From CAZYWA01 sp964650975 [NCBI: uncultured bacterium] (GTDB lineage: Bacteria > JADJOY01): a DNA stretch of 12,134 nucleotides. The stretch covers positions 2,053 to 14,186 of the forward strand of contig CAZYWA010000174.1 in NCBI GenBank assembly GCA_964650975.1, written 5' to 3'. A model generated the notes under the pieces. The model was not told the origin of the DNA. It ran no database searches and saw only the letters and a program-made list of their open reading frames with translations. This document shows positions 1 through 6,799 of this stretch, piece by piece (position 1 is the first letter of the stretch; every line of letters begins with the position of its first letter). Made by a program: the position numbers and the translations under genes.

Positions 1-900
1 GCCCGATTCGCCGGTCGGATCACCCTTCCCGGTCACCAGCCACATCATGCCGCGGGTGTCCTCGTCCGAGAGCTTGGTCTCGTCCTTCACGTAGCTACGG
101 CCGTGCGCCACGCCGAAGAAGCCTTCGTGGTTGTTGAGCGCCTGATCGTAGAGAAAGAGATCGACCGCCATCCGCGCGCGGAGCTGGATGGAATCGTCGT
201 CGCCGAAATCGGCCACGTTGAGCAGCGGCCCGACGTCCTCGTTGTAGTAGACGTCGGAGTGGAACTCGGAGAAGCCCCATCGCAGGCGCCAATCGAGCCA
301 GCGATCGATGTTGGCGCGCGCCTTGGCGCGGAGCTGCGTTCCGGTGAGCCCCGAACTGGTGAACACCATGTCGGGATAGAGCCGTCCGAGCACGAACGCC
401 GCCGAGTTGAAGAGCATGTAGTGGTTCTCGGACCAGAACGTCATCGCGTCGGTGCCGGGCTCGTCGATCCAGTACTTGAAGTTCTGGATCGAGTGCTCGA
501 TGCGCGCAAGCTGATCGGCGGAGACACCCGGGCTCGATTTGTACTTGGCGAGGATCCGTACCAGCGCCGCGAGACCGAAGTCGGCGGTGTCCTGGCGCGC
601 GTCGATGGGAGCGAGAGCGCCGTCGATGGCGCCGTCCTGAAGCGGGGTCGTGCCCTTCTCGAGCGCGCAGACCTGCGCGTGGATGTTGGTGGAGGGAGGC
701 GCCGCGTCGGCGGCGCACATGTCGAGGAACTGGGCCTTCCGGTCGTCGAGGTGGCTCACGAACGGTCTCGGATCGTCGTGGAACTCGCCGTGATCGTTAC
801 CGGGGTTGCAGCCGGTTGCGCCGGCAGCGAAGCCCAGCGCGACGGCGAGCGAAGCCACCACGCGGAGCACGTCGGAGGTGCGGACGGAGCGATGGGTCAC
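1..900 (-). CDS. Putative lipoprotein of unknown function (3' end cut by window edge)
   Basis: The minus-strand frame is open from a GTG at 900 to the left edge, giving 300 visible residues without a stop. The N-terminus reads as a lipoprotein signal: Arg-rich start, hydrophobic stretch at about residues 11-29, then a lipobox-like A-T-G-C with the lipidated Cys at 31. A shorter start at GTG 868-870 would give a more classical 20-residue signal. The mature part is rich in aromatic and acidic residues, with patches such as FWSENHYMLFNSAAF, WRLRWGFSEFHSD and LNNHEGFFGVAHG. These look like helical-hairpin (alpha/alpha-toroid) proteins that handle carbohydrates, but I cannot name a family, so this is only a fold-level guess. 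It begins 4 bp after the ALDH stop with no clear Shine-Dalgarno, so translation is probably coupled to that gene. The coding frame is supported by natural-looking protein composition; other frames here give Arg-rich shadow peptides. Confidence 0.72.
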   Translation of the reverse strand, partial: MTHRSVRTSDVLRVVASLAVALGFAAGATGCNPGNDHGEFHDDPRPFVSHLDDRKAQFLDMCAADAAPPSTNIHAQVCALEKGTTPLQDGAIDGALAPIDARQDTADFGLAALVRILAKYKSSPGVSADQLARIEHSIQNFKYWIDEPGTDAMTFWSENHYMLFNSAAFVLGRLYPDMVFTSSGLTGTQLRAKARANIDRWLDWRLRWGFSEFHSDVYYNEDVGPLLNVADFGDDDSIQLRARMAVDLFLYDQALNNHEGFFGVAHGRSYVKDETKLSDEDTRGMMWLVTGKGDPTGESG

Positions 901-904
901 GGCG

Positions 905-2410
905 TCACACGTCGAAACGGATGCCCTGGGCGAGCGGCAGCGCGTTTCCGTAGTTGATGGTGTTGGTGGTGCGGCGCATGTAGGCCTTCCACGCGTCGGA
1001 TCCCGACTCGCGGCCGCCGCCGGTTTCCTTCTCGCCGCCGAACGCTCCGCCGATCTCCGCCCCCGAGGTGCCGATGTTCACGTTCGCGATGCCGCAATCG
1101 GAGCCGGCGGGCCCGAGAAAGTGCTCCGCTTCCCGGATGCTACCGGTGAAGATCGCGGACGAGAGGCCCTGCGGAACTCCGTTGTGAAGCGTCACGGCTT
1201 CGTCGAGATCGCGATAGCGCATCACGTAGAGAATCGGCGCGAAGGTCTCGTGGCACACCACCGGCAAGTTGCCGGGCACGGTCACGATCGCGGGCCGCAC
1301 GTAGCAACCACCCGCGGGAACCCCGTCGGTGACACGCTCCCCACCGGAGACGACGCTCCCGCCCTGGGCGCGGGCGTCGGCGAGGGCGCGCTGCATCCCC
1401 TCGAACGCGGCCCCGTCGATCAGCGGTCCCACGAGCACGCCCTCCTGGCGCGGATCGCCGATGGGCAGGCTCTGGTACGCGGCCTTCAGCCGAGCGAGCA
1501 GCGGCTCGACGATCGACTCGTGCACGATCAACCGCCGGAGCGACGTGCAGCGCTGCCCCGCCGTGCCGGCCGCTGCGAACACGATCGCGCGCAGCGCCAG
1601 ATCGAGATCGGCGCTCGGCGCCACGATCATCGCGTTGTTGCCGCCCAGCTCGAGCAAGCTGCGTCCCAGCCGCGCCGCGACCGACTGCGCCACCGCGCGG
1701 CCCATGCGCGTCGAGCCGGTCGCGGAGACCAGCGGCAGCAGCGGGCTCGTGGCGATCGCCTCGCCGGCCGCCTGGTCACCGATCACGACCTGCGAGAGCC
1801 CCTTCGGCGCTCCCACTTCCGCGATCACCTCGCTCACCAGGCCCGCAACCGCGAGCGCCGAGCGCGGAGTCTTCTCCGAGGGCTTCCACACCGTGGTGTC
1901 GCCGCACACGAACGCCAGCATCGCGTTCCAGGCCCACACCGCCACCGGAAAGTTGAACGCGGTGATCACGCCCACGGCGCCGAGCGGATGCCACTGCTCC
2001 ATCATGCGGTGCGACGGACGCTCGCTGGCGATCGTGAGCCCGTGGAGCTGGCGCGAGAGACCCACCGCGAACTCGCAGATGTCGACCCACTCCTGGATCT
2101 CGCCCTCGGCCTCGGCGCGGATCTTCCCGGCCTCGAGCGTCACGATCTCGCCCAGCTCGCGCTTGCGCGCCCGCACCCGCTCGCCGATGCGCCGCACCAG
2201 GTCGCCGCGCACCGGCGCCGGCACGGTGCGCCACGCGAGGAACGCCGCGTGCGCGCGCTCGACCGCCTCGCGGGTGAGCGCCGCGTCCACGAACGCGACC
2301 GCGCCGACCATGCCCGCGTCGATCGGTGAGCGCAGCGGGTGCGCGGTGCCGGACGCGAAGCGAGCTTCGCCGTCGATGATCGCCGACGGCAGCGGACCGC
2401 CGGCGCTCAC
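905..2410 (-). CDS. amaB: ALDH7-family alpha-aminoadipate semialdehyde / piperideine-6-carboxylate dehydrogenase
   Basis: NAD(P)-dependent oxidation of alpha-aminoadipate semialdehyde (in equilibrium with piperideine-6-carboxylate) to alpha-aminoadipate in cytoplasmic lysine degradation. The 501-residue length matches ALDH7/antiquitin enzymes. Visible motifs: MMEQWHPLGAVGVITAFNFP at 136-155 with the cofactor-site Asn153; WKPSEKTP at 175; LLELGGNNA with general base Glu254; GTAGQRCTSLRR with catalytic Cys288; and the ALDH7-like C-terminal stretch FGGEKETGGGRESGSDAWK. All catalytic residues are present. The GTG start overlaps the upstream dehydrogenase stop in a 4-bp GTGA, with AAGG five bases ahead, so translation is coupled. 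Its partner upstream makes the expected substrate, which supports the substrate call. A broader aldehyde range cannot be excluded. The same frame stays open far upstream through the neighbouring genes, but that part is antisense/shadow reading. Confidence 0.93.
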   Translation of the reverse strand: MSAGGPLPSAIIDGEARFASGTAHPLRSPIDAGMVGAVAFVDAALTREAVERAHAAFLAWRTVPAPVRGDLVRRIGERVRARKRELGEIVTLEAGKIRAEAEGEIQEWVDICEFAVGLSRQLHGLTIASERPSHRMMEQWHPLGAVGVITAFNFPVAVWAWNAMLAFVCGDTTVWKPSEKTPRSALAVAGLVSEVIAEVGAPKGLSQVVIGDQAAGEAIATSPLLPLVSATGSTRMGRAVAQSVAARLGRSLLELGGNNAMIVAPSADLDLALRAIVFAAAGTAGQRCTSLRRLIVHESIVEPLLARLKAAYQSLPIGDPRQEGVLVGPLIDGAAFEGMQRALADARAQGGSVVSGGERVTDGVPAGGCYVRPAIVTVPGNLPVVCHETFAPILYVMRYRDLDEAVTLHNGVPQGLSSAIFTGSIREAEHFLGPAGSDCGIANVNIGTSGAEIGGAFGGEKETGGGRESGSDAWKAYMRRTTNTINYGNALPLAQGIRFDV

Positions 2411-3525
2411 ACCGGCACCTTCTGCGCGTGGTGGTCGATCGCGTAGTAGTCGCCGAAGCGATTCGCCAGGAAGTCCTCGAGCTCCACCTGCTCCTGGCTC
2501 ACGAAGCCCTTGCCGGCGAGCTTGCCGGTGCGGTGCAGGTCGACCACGGCTGCGGCACCGGCTGCGGTGGTGATCTGGATCGACGACCAGTGCTCGCCCA
2601 GCACCTGCTGGTGGTAGATCTTGCGCGCGTCGACCACCTGGACGTACTGGTCGTCCTTCCAGCCGGCGACACTGCAGAACACCAGCACCACGTCCTGACG
2701 CGTGATGGGCAGCGCCGACTCCAGGATCTCCTTCAGCTGATTGCGCCGTGCCTTGGTCTTTCCCATCTTGAGGCCGCTGATCAGGAAGTGCATCAGGTAC
2801 TGGTGACCGGGGTAGCGCACGGTCTTGTAGTTGAGCTCCTCGACCTTCCCGGCGAGCGTCTCGCAAAGCGTGCCGAGCCCGCCCGAGGTGTTGAACGCCT
2901 CGTACTCGAGCCCGTCGAGCGCGAAATGCTCGAGACCCTCGAGCGCCAGCACCTCCATCTTGCGTCCGGCGTGGATCGCGTCGCAGGGGTTGCAGTACTC
3001 GTTGATGAGGCCGTCGGTCGACCACGTGAGGTTGTACTTCATGTGGTTGGCCGGGTACTGCGGCAGCGCGCCCACGCGCATCTTGACCGTGTCGAGCTTG
3101 TCGAACTGCTCGGTCAGCGCGTGCGCGAGGATGCCGATGAAGCCCGGCGCCAGCCCGCATTGCGGCATGAAGATCTGCCCGTCGGCCGCCTGCTTGGCGA
3201 GGGTGCGGATGCGCCGCGTGGTGGAGACGTCCTCGGTGAGATCGAAGTAGCTGGCACCGGCGTCGAGGGCGGCCTTCGCGATCACGTGATTGACGTCGAA
3301 CACGGTCGCGGAGAGCACCGCCTTGCGGCCGGAGAGCGCATCCTTGAGCTGCTCCGCCGACCGGACGTTGAGCGTCTGGACGCGCACTGGCGTGTTGGCC
3401 GCGAGACGGGAAAGGACCGCCTCGTCGCGATCGGCGACCAGAACGTCGTAGTCGCCCGAATGCGCGAGCAGCTTGGCGATGCTGGCGCCGATCTTCCCGG
3501 CGCCGACGATGAGGATCGGGTACAT
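2407..3525 (-). CDS. Lysine 6-dehydrogenase / saccharopine dehydrogenase-family protein
   Basis: 372-residue NAD(P)-dependent oxidoreductase of the saccharopine dehydrogenase (LYS9-like) family. It starts with a Rossmann dinucleotide motif, ILIVGAGKIG (GxGxxG at residues 8-13), followed by an acidic VADRD at the second strand. Conserved family segments follow: FDLTEDVSTTRRIRTLA, MPQCGLAPGFIGILA, MRVGALPQYPANHMKYNLTWSTDGLINEYCNPC and FNTSGGLGTL. From memory these strongly resemble bacterial lysine dehydrogenase (LYSDH) proteins found next to aminoadipate semialdehyde dehydrogenases, which convert lysine directly to the semialdehyde. No lysine-ketoglutarate reductase domain is fused or adjacent, which favours the direct route, though a saccharopine-cleaving role remains possible. 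The ATG at 3525 was chosen over an upstream in-frame start because GAAGGTGG lies 5 bases before it and the protein then begins directly with the first Rossmann strand. Confidence 0.88.
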   Translation of the reverse strand: MYPILIVGAGKIGASIAKLLAHSGDYDVLVADRDEAVLSRLAANTPVRVQTLNVRSAEQLKDALSGRKAVLSATVFDVNHVIAKAALDAGASYFDLTEDVSTTRRIRTLAKQAADGQIFMPQCGLAPGFIGILAHALTEQFDKLDTVKMRVGALPQYPANHMKYNLTWSTDGLINEYCNPCDAIHAGRKMEVLALEGLEHFALDGLEYEAFNTSGGLGTLCETLAGKVEELNYKTVRYPGHQYLMHFLISGLKMGKTKARRNQLKEILESALPITRQDVVLVFCSVAGWKDDQYVQVVDARKIYHQQVLGEHWSSIQITTAAGAAAVVDLHRTGKLAGKGFVSQEQVELEDFLANRFGDYYAIDHHAQKVPV

Positions 3526-3561
3526 GAATGCCACCTTCGTCTTGGAAAGCGTAATCCGACC

Positions 3562-3591
3562 ATCGTACCGATGGGCCGGAACCCGGGGCAA
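3562..3591 (-). promoter_or_regulatory. Candidate promoter for the lysine-degradation operon
   Basis: On the minus strand, TTGCCC (3591-3586) and TACGAT (3567-3562) are separated by 18 bp. Each matches 4 of 6 sigma-70 consensus bases. Transcription would begin near 3555, leaving a leader of about 30 nt before the dehydrogenase ATG. The glycosyltransferase ends 78 bp upstream, so read-through is an alternative. Match quality is modest. Confidence 0.3.
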
Positions 3592-3603
3592 GGCTTGCGG
3601 GCG

Positions 3604-5208
3604 TCAGTCGCGTGCGGAGACGGACCCGCCATGGCGCAGGTCCGCGCGCTCGAAGACGGTGAAGGTTTGCCGCACGTAGAGCAGATCGCCCGGCTGGGGA
3701 AAACCCAGCAGCCGTGGAATGCAGAGAGGCTGCCACGGCGGACCGAAGCGGGCGGCCACCCGATAGCGATCGCCGGACCGCAAGGCGGTCACGAAGCCGG
3801 CGGCGCTCGATTTCAGCGCGTCGGCCATCGTGAAGTCGCTCAAGGCCCAGTAGGCGAAACCGATGTCGAGGTAGTACGACGAATCGAAATTCGAGCGGAG
3901 CTGCTGCTCGTTCACCTGGATCCGGCTCGCGTCGGGGAAGCGCGGCACGTAGGTCCAGTCGCCGTAGAAAGAGGGCGCCACGCCCACCTGCGCTCCCAGC
4001 GGAGCGCTGCCGTTGATCCAGCGCCCGGCGCGGTAACGGGCGTCTTCGCCGAACTGCATCGGCCACACGTAGCTCACCGGCACTTGCAAAGCCGCCACCG
4101 CCACCACGGCGTAGGCCACCGCTCGCACGCGATCGACGTGGGCCGAGCGCGCCGCCAGCGCCTCGATGACGCCGTCGATCACGAATGCGGCGAGCAGCGC
4201 CACCGACGGCGCGAGAAACAGTACGTAGCGCATCATTTCGCCCTGGATCAGGCCCACCAGCAGACAGCCGGCGAGAAGCTGCCCGGAAACGATCCACCGC
4301 TTGCGCGGCGAACCGGGCCGCAACGTGACGATGCCTCCGGCGTAGGCGGCGAGTGTCGAGAGCGTCCCGAACGAATAGAAGGAAACCGGTAGCAGCAGCG
4401 CGCCGGCGATGCGGTAGGAGCTGGCCCCGTGCATGACCGAGGCGCGCTGACGACCGACCAGGAATACCTTCCAGAAGGTCAGCGTCTCGATGCTGCCGAG
4501 CCCGTAGCCCAGGAGAGCCACGGCGCCCACGAGGACCCCGCTCGTCAGCACGCGCCGTGCGAAGGCCGGAAACGAGGCGTCTCGCCCGCCGACCATGACC
4601 GCGATCGCCAGTGGAACCAGCGCCACGTAGCCCCACTGCATGGTCGCGATCGCCAGCCCCGCCGCCAGACTTCCGCCGGCCAGCCACCGAAGACCACCGC
4701 CCGTCGCCACCTCCGCGGCCGCCGCGAGCGACACCGTGGCGAGCAGCACCTGCAGCACGTCCGGGCGCCCGTAATGACTCTCGAGCACGTGCGCCGGAAA
4801 CGACAGGAACAGGAACGCCGCCAAGAGCCCCGCCCGATCGCCGAACAGACGCTGGCCGGCGCGCCGGATCGCTCCGGCGCTGACCAGTGCGAAGAGCACG
4901 TTGGCGAGGCGCAGCATCACCAGCGTCAGCACCTTGGCCTCGGCCGGAGTGCCCGCGCCCAGCAGCCCGGCGGCGTTTCGCGCCAGCCACGCGAGCCGGA
5001 AGTAGAAGACGCCTCCCCAGGTGAACGTGATCGGATCGGGGGCGCGGTAGAGATCGCCGCCTTGCTCGAACGCCACCAGCTCGTCGGGATGGAACGGCAG
5101 CTCGCCGGGGATGACGTTGGAAGGGAGACCCCACGTCAGACCGAGAATGCGGAGCACCAAGCCCGCGAGAAGAATCGACGCGAAAATCCGCCCAGCATGG
5201 GGCGTCAT
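3604..5208 (-). CDS. GT-C fold membrane glycosyltransferase (ArnT/PMT-like, family 39 type)
   Basis: Polytopic inner-membrane protein of about 534 residues that should transfer a sugar from a polyprenyl-phosphate donor to a lipid, glycan or protein acceptor on the periplasmic side. Numbered from the ATG at 5208, the first membrane helix is at about 5-27, followed by a loop with PFHPDE (Asp42-Glu43) in the place of the acidic catalytic motif of GT-C enzymes. The stretch ESHYGRPDV at 143-151 matches the second-loop pattern typical of PMT_2/ArnT-like transferases. Several further hydrophobic helices run to about 385, then a soluble C-terminal region of about 150 residues rich in Tyr, Phe and Trp. 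The start is uncertain: the frame stays open 77 codons further to a TTG at 5439, giving a polar Pro/Arg-rich extension, but no good Shine-Dalgarno supports any choice. The ATG is placed directly before the first helix. Substrate unknown; no neighbouring sugar genes are visible. Confidence 0.8.
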   Translation of the reverse strand: MTPHAGRIFASILLAGLVLRILGLTWGLPSNVIPGELPFHPDELVAFEQGGDLYRAPDPITFTWGGVFYFRLAWLARNAAGLLGAGTPAEAKVLTLVMLRLANVLFALVSAGAIRRAGQRLFGDRAGLLAAFLFLSFPAHVLESHYGRPDVLQVLLATVSLAAAAEVATGGGLRWLAGGSLAAGLAIATMQWGYVALVPLAIAVMVGGRDASFPAFARRVLTSGVLVGAVALLGYGLGSIETLTFWKVFLVGRQRASVMHGASSYRIAGALLLPVSFYSFGTLSTLAAYAGGIVTLRPGSPRKRWIVSGQLLAGCLLVGLIQGEMMRYVLFLAPSVALLAAFVIDGVIEALAARSAHVDRVRAVAYAVVAVAALQVPVSYVWPMQFGEDARYRAGRWINGSAPLGAQVGVAPSFYGDWTYVPRFPDASRIQVNEQQLRSNFDSSYYLDIGFAYWALSDFTMADALKSSAAGFVTALRSGDRYRVAARFGPPWQPLCIPRLLGFPQPGDLLYVRQTFTVFERADLRHGGSVSARD

Positions 5209-5484
5209 CACGACGCGGTCGGCGGACGCGTTCGGCACGGGCCGCCGGTCTATCGCGGCGCGCTCCAGGTTGTCTGCTCGATCGACCGGCCGAGGGGCCG
5301 AATGAATCCGCGAGGCCTCGCCATCGTCGAAGAACGTGGATCGTCCATCCCCCGCGACCTCCGCCTCGACGGATCGCGAAGTGGGCAGGGCCCGGCCGGG
5401 TCGGCGGTTCTTGGGTGGTGTTTCATTTTCTACCGGCAACTACCATCAATCATTGACCGGTCCGATGGACATCTTCCGGGCACT

Positions 5485-5513
5485 TTGACCCCATCCACGC
5501 AAGACCAAAAGAT
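5485..5513 (+). promoter_or_regulatory. Weak candidate promoter for the zinc-ribbon/TPR gene
   Basis: TTGACC (5485-5490) is followed after 17 bp by AAAGAT (5508-5513), a poor but correctly spaced -10. The start of transcription would be near 5520, inside the 33-bp dyad, leaving a leader of about 175 nt. On the opposite strand GATAAT (5517-5512) matches 5 of 6 -10 bases but lacks a recognisable -35. Both assignments are tentative. Confidence 0.22.
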
Positions 5514-5530
5514 TATCCTTGGTCCTTGCG
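5498..5530. repeat. 33-bp quasi-palindrome (operator-like inverted repeat)
   Basis: The left arm CGCAAGACCAA (5498-5508) and the right arm TTGGTCCTTGCG (5519-5530) are inverted copies differing by one inserted base. The centre contains GAT-T-ATC around 5514. Without gaps, 12 of 16 positions per half are symmetrical. It lies between divergent genes and overlaps promoter-like elements, which suits a dimeric repressor binding site. It could also form an RNA hairpin. It is not followed by a T-run and no gene ends nearby, so a terminator is unlikely. Confidence 0.55.
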
Positions 5531-5694
5531 CGAGAGCATCGCGCTGCTCGGCTCGTTCAATAAATGGCTCTTCATACGATCTTTTACGACTGACGTTTCC
5601 CCCCACGGAAGGTTTAGGATTCACATCGGGTCCGGACCTGCCCTGGCCCGGCCTCAACAACGCCGCGCTTCAGTAGACGGTTAGGTCTCCACCC

Positions 5695-6720
5695 ATGTGG
5701 ATCATCTGCCCTAACTGTCAGAACCGCTCGCAGGTGGAGCCAGCGGTCACCCGTGGTGCGACGTTCCGCGCGCGCTGCTCGAAATGCGAGCACCGCTTCG
5801 ACGTCGACGTCGACACCGGGCAGGTGGTGACGACATCCGCGAGGAGCGCGCCCACTCCCAAGCCTGGAACGCTCACTCCCCCGCCGCGCGCCGCCACCGA
5901 CGCCGCGACCACCAGCGGACCGCGCGTCGACCCGAGCGTCGGCGGACGTCCTCTCGAGCTCGTCGCCCTGCTCCAGGAAGTGAACGACCAGTTCGACGAC
6001 CTGATGAAGCGCGACCCGTTCGTGCTGCTCGGCATCCACGTCGAGAGCACCAACCAGGAAGTGATGGACGCCTACTTCCGGCTCACCGAGCGCTACCGCG
6101 CCTCGCGCTGGCAGGGATTCCTGAGCGACGAGGAATCGCAGCGGCTGTGGCAGGTGATGCTCAAGGTCGACGAGGCCTTCAACGAGCTCGGCGACGCCGA
6201 GCGACGCCGGCGCTCGCATCAGATGCGCAGCGCCAACGCCGAGCGCAGGAGCAAGACCGAGATCGTGAGCGGCGCCCGGGCGGCGCTCATCAAGGAGCAG
6301 CTCGACGCGGACTCGTCGTTCGACGCGGGACGCTTCGAGGACGCACGCTCCGCGTACCAGCGGTGCATCGCGCTCGCCCCGGAGCGCGGAATTTTTCATC
6401 TGCGCCTGGGCCAATCCCTGATGCGCGAGGCGGCGGCCGCGAACAAGCACCCGGACTGGCTGACGGTCGAGCGGACGCTCGAGAAGGCACTCGGGCTCGA
6501 GCCGGAGAACCTCGATGCGCTGATGGCGCTGGGCGAGATGTGGACCGCGCGCGGCCAGGCGAGCCGCGCGATGCCCTACTTCAAGCGGGTTCGTGACGTC
6601 GAACCGAACCACCCCGGCGCCAACCAGGCGATCGACGGGTATCTGAGCGGGAAGCAGCCCACGGCCGCGCGCCACACCACCACCGAGCGGCTGTTCCGTT
6701 TCCTGCGCCGCGACGTCTAG
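5695..6720 (+). CDS. Zinc-ribbon / J-domain-like / TPR protein
   Basis: 341-residue soluble protein with three parts. Residues 5-31 hold CPNC and CSKC pairs (Cys5, Cys8, Cys28, Cys31), the pattern of MJ0042-type zinc ribbons. A Pro/Thr/Ala-rich linker follows (about 44-85). Residues 107-170 resemble a DnaJ J-domain (DPFVLLGIHVESTNQEVMDAYFRLTERY, then a later helix with DEAFNEL), but the His-Pro-Asp loop needed to stimulate DnaK ATPase is absent; the sequence at that place is ASRWQGF. Residues about 205-325 look like TPR helices, with AGRFEDARSAYQRCIALAPE, ALGLEPENLDALMALGEMW and ASRAMPYFKRVRDVEPNHPGA-like units. A scaffold or adaptor role is an inference; no catalytic motif is visible. The ATG at 5695 has only a weak AGG upstream, yet it places the first zinc pair right at the N-terminus as usual for this domain. 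It lies upstream of the zinc-finger membrane protein and the Hsp20-Lon operon. Confidence 0.82.
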   Translation: MWIICPNCQNRSQVEPAVTRGATFRARCSKCEHRFDVDVDTGQVVTTSARSAPTPKPGTLTPPPRAATDAATTSGPRVDPSVGGRPLELVALLQEVNDQFDDLMKRDPFVLLGIHVESTNQEVMDAYFRLTERYRASRWQGFLSDEESQRLWQVMLKVDEAFNELGDAERRRRSHQMRSANAERRSKTEIVSGARAALIKEQLDADSSFDAGRFEDARSAYQRCIALAPERGIFHLRLGQSLMREAAAANKHPDWLTVERTLEKALGLEPENLDALMALGEMWTARGQASRAMPYFKRVRDVEPNHPGANQAIDGYLSGKQPTAARHTTTERLFRFLRRDV

Positions 6721-6740
6721 CGCAGCGCACCTCCTCGGCC

Positions 6741-6755
6741 GCGCGCAAAGCGCGC
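6741..6755. repeat. Short GC inverted repeat between two genes
   Basis: GCGCGC-AAA-GCGCGC forms a 6-bp stem with a 3-nt loop, 21 bp after the stop of the zinc-ribbon/TPR gene. There is no T-run after it, so termination is possible but unproven. Confidence 0.3.
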
Positions 6756-6764
6756 CTCCGCATG

Positions 6765-6770
6765 TAGAAT
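6765..6770 (+). promoter_or_regulatory. Possible -10 element for the membrane protein gene
   Basis: TAGAAT matches 5 of 6 -10 consensus bases, but no -35 is recognisable at the right distance (the GC hairpin occupies it). A start near 6777 would leave about 23 nt before the ATG at 6800. Read-through from the upstream gene is equally possible. Confidence 0.22.
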
Positions 6771-6799
6771 TCCGTAGCCGGACACGGGTGGCGGAATCG

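Larger units (their letters stand above)
5209..5694. other. Divergent intergenic region with dyad and promoter-like sequences
   Basis: This 486-bp region separates the minus-strand and plus-strand gene blocks. The part nearest the glycosyltransferase (5209-5439) stays open in that gene's frame and may be an N-terminal extension or leader. From about 5410 to 5625 the sequence is noticeably more AT-rich than the surroundings, as expected for promoters. It contains two TTGACC hexamers 32 bp apart (5453 and 5485), the perfect 8-bp palindrome GACCGGTC (5455-5462), and the 33-bp quasi-palindrome described separately. Small open frames here look like shadows. I see no RNA gene. Confidence 0.6.

Noticed and set aside
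806-2573. Long plus-strand open frames opposite the lipoprotein and ALDH
   Set aside because: They encode Arg/His/Ala-rich low-complexity products antisense to a well-conserved enzyme and show no motifs.
2428-4392. 654-codon plus-strand open frame opposite the dehydrogenase and glycosyltransferase
   Set aside because: Antisense shadow: it crosses two real genes and their gap with composition typical of mirrored GC-rich coding DNA.
905-5134. A single 1409-codon minus-strand open frame spanning several genes
   Set aside because: Only its last 501 codons are the ALDH. The rest is an Arg/Gly-rich out-of-frame reading of the other minus-strand genes, caused by high GC and few stop codons. The true frames there have clear protein motifs.
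5430-5660. 76-codon minus-strand open frame in the divergent intergenic region
   Set aside because: No ribosome site or recognisable motif, and it covers the dyad and promoter-like region, so it is more likely non-coding.
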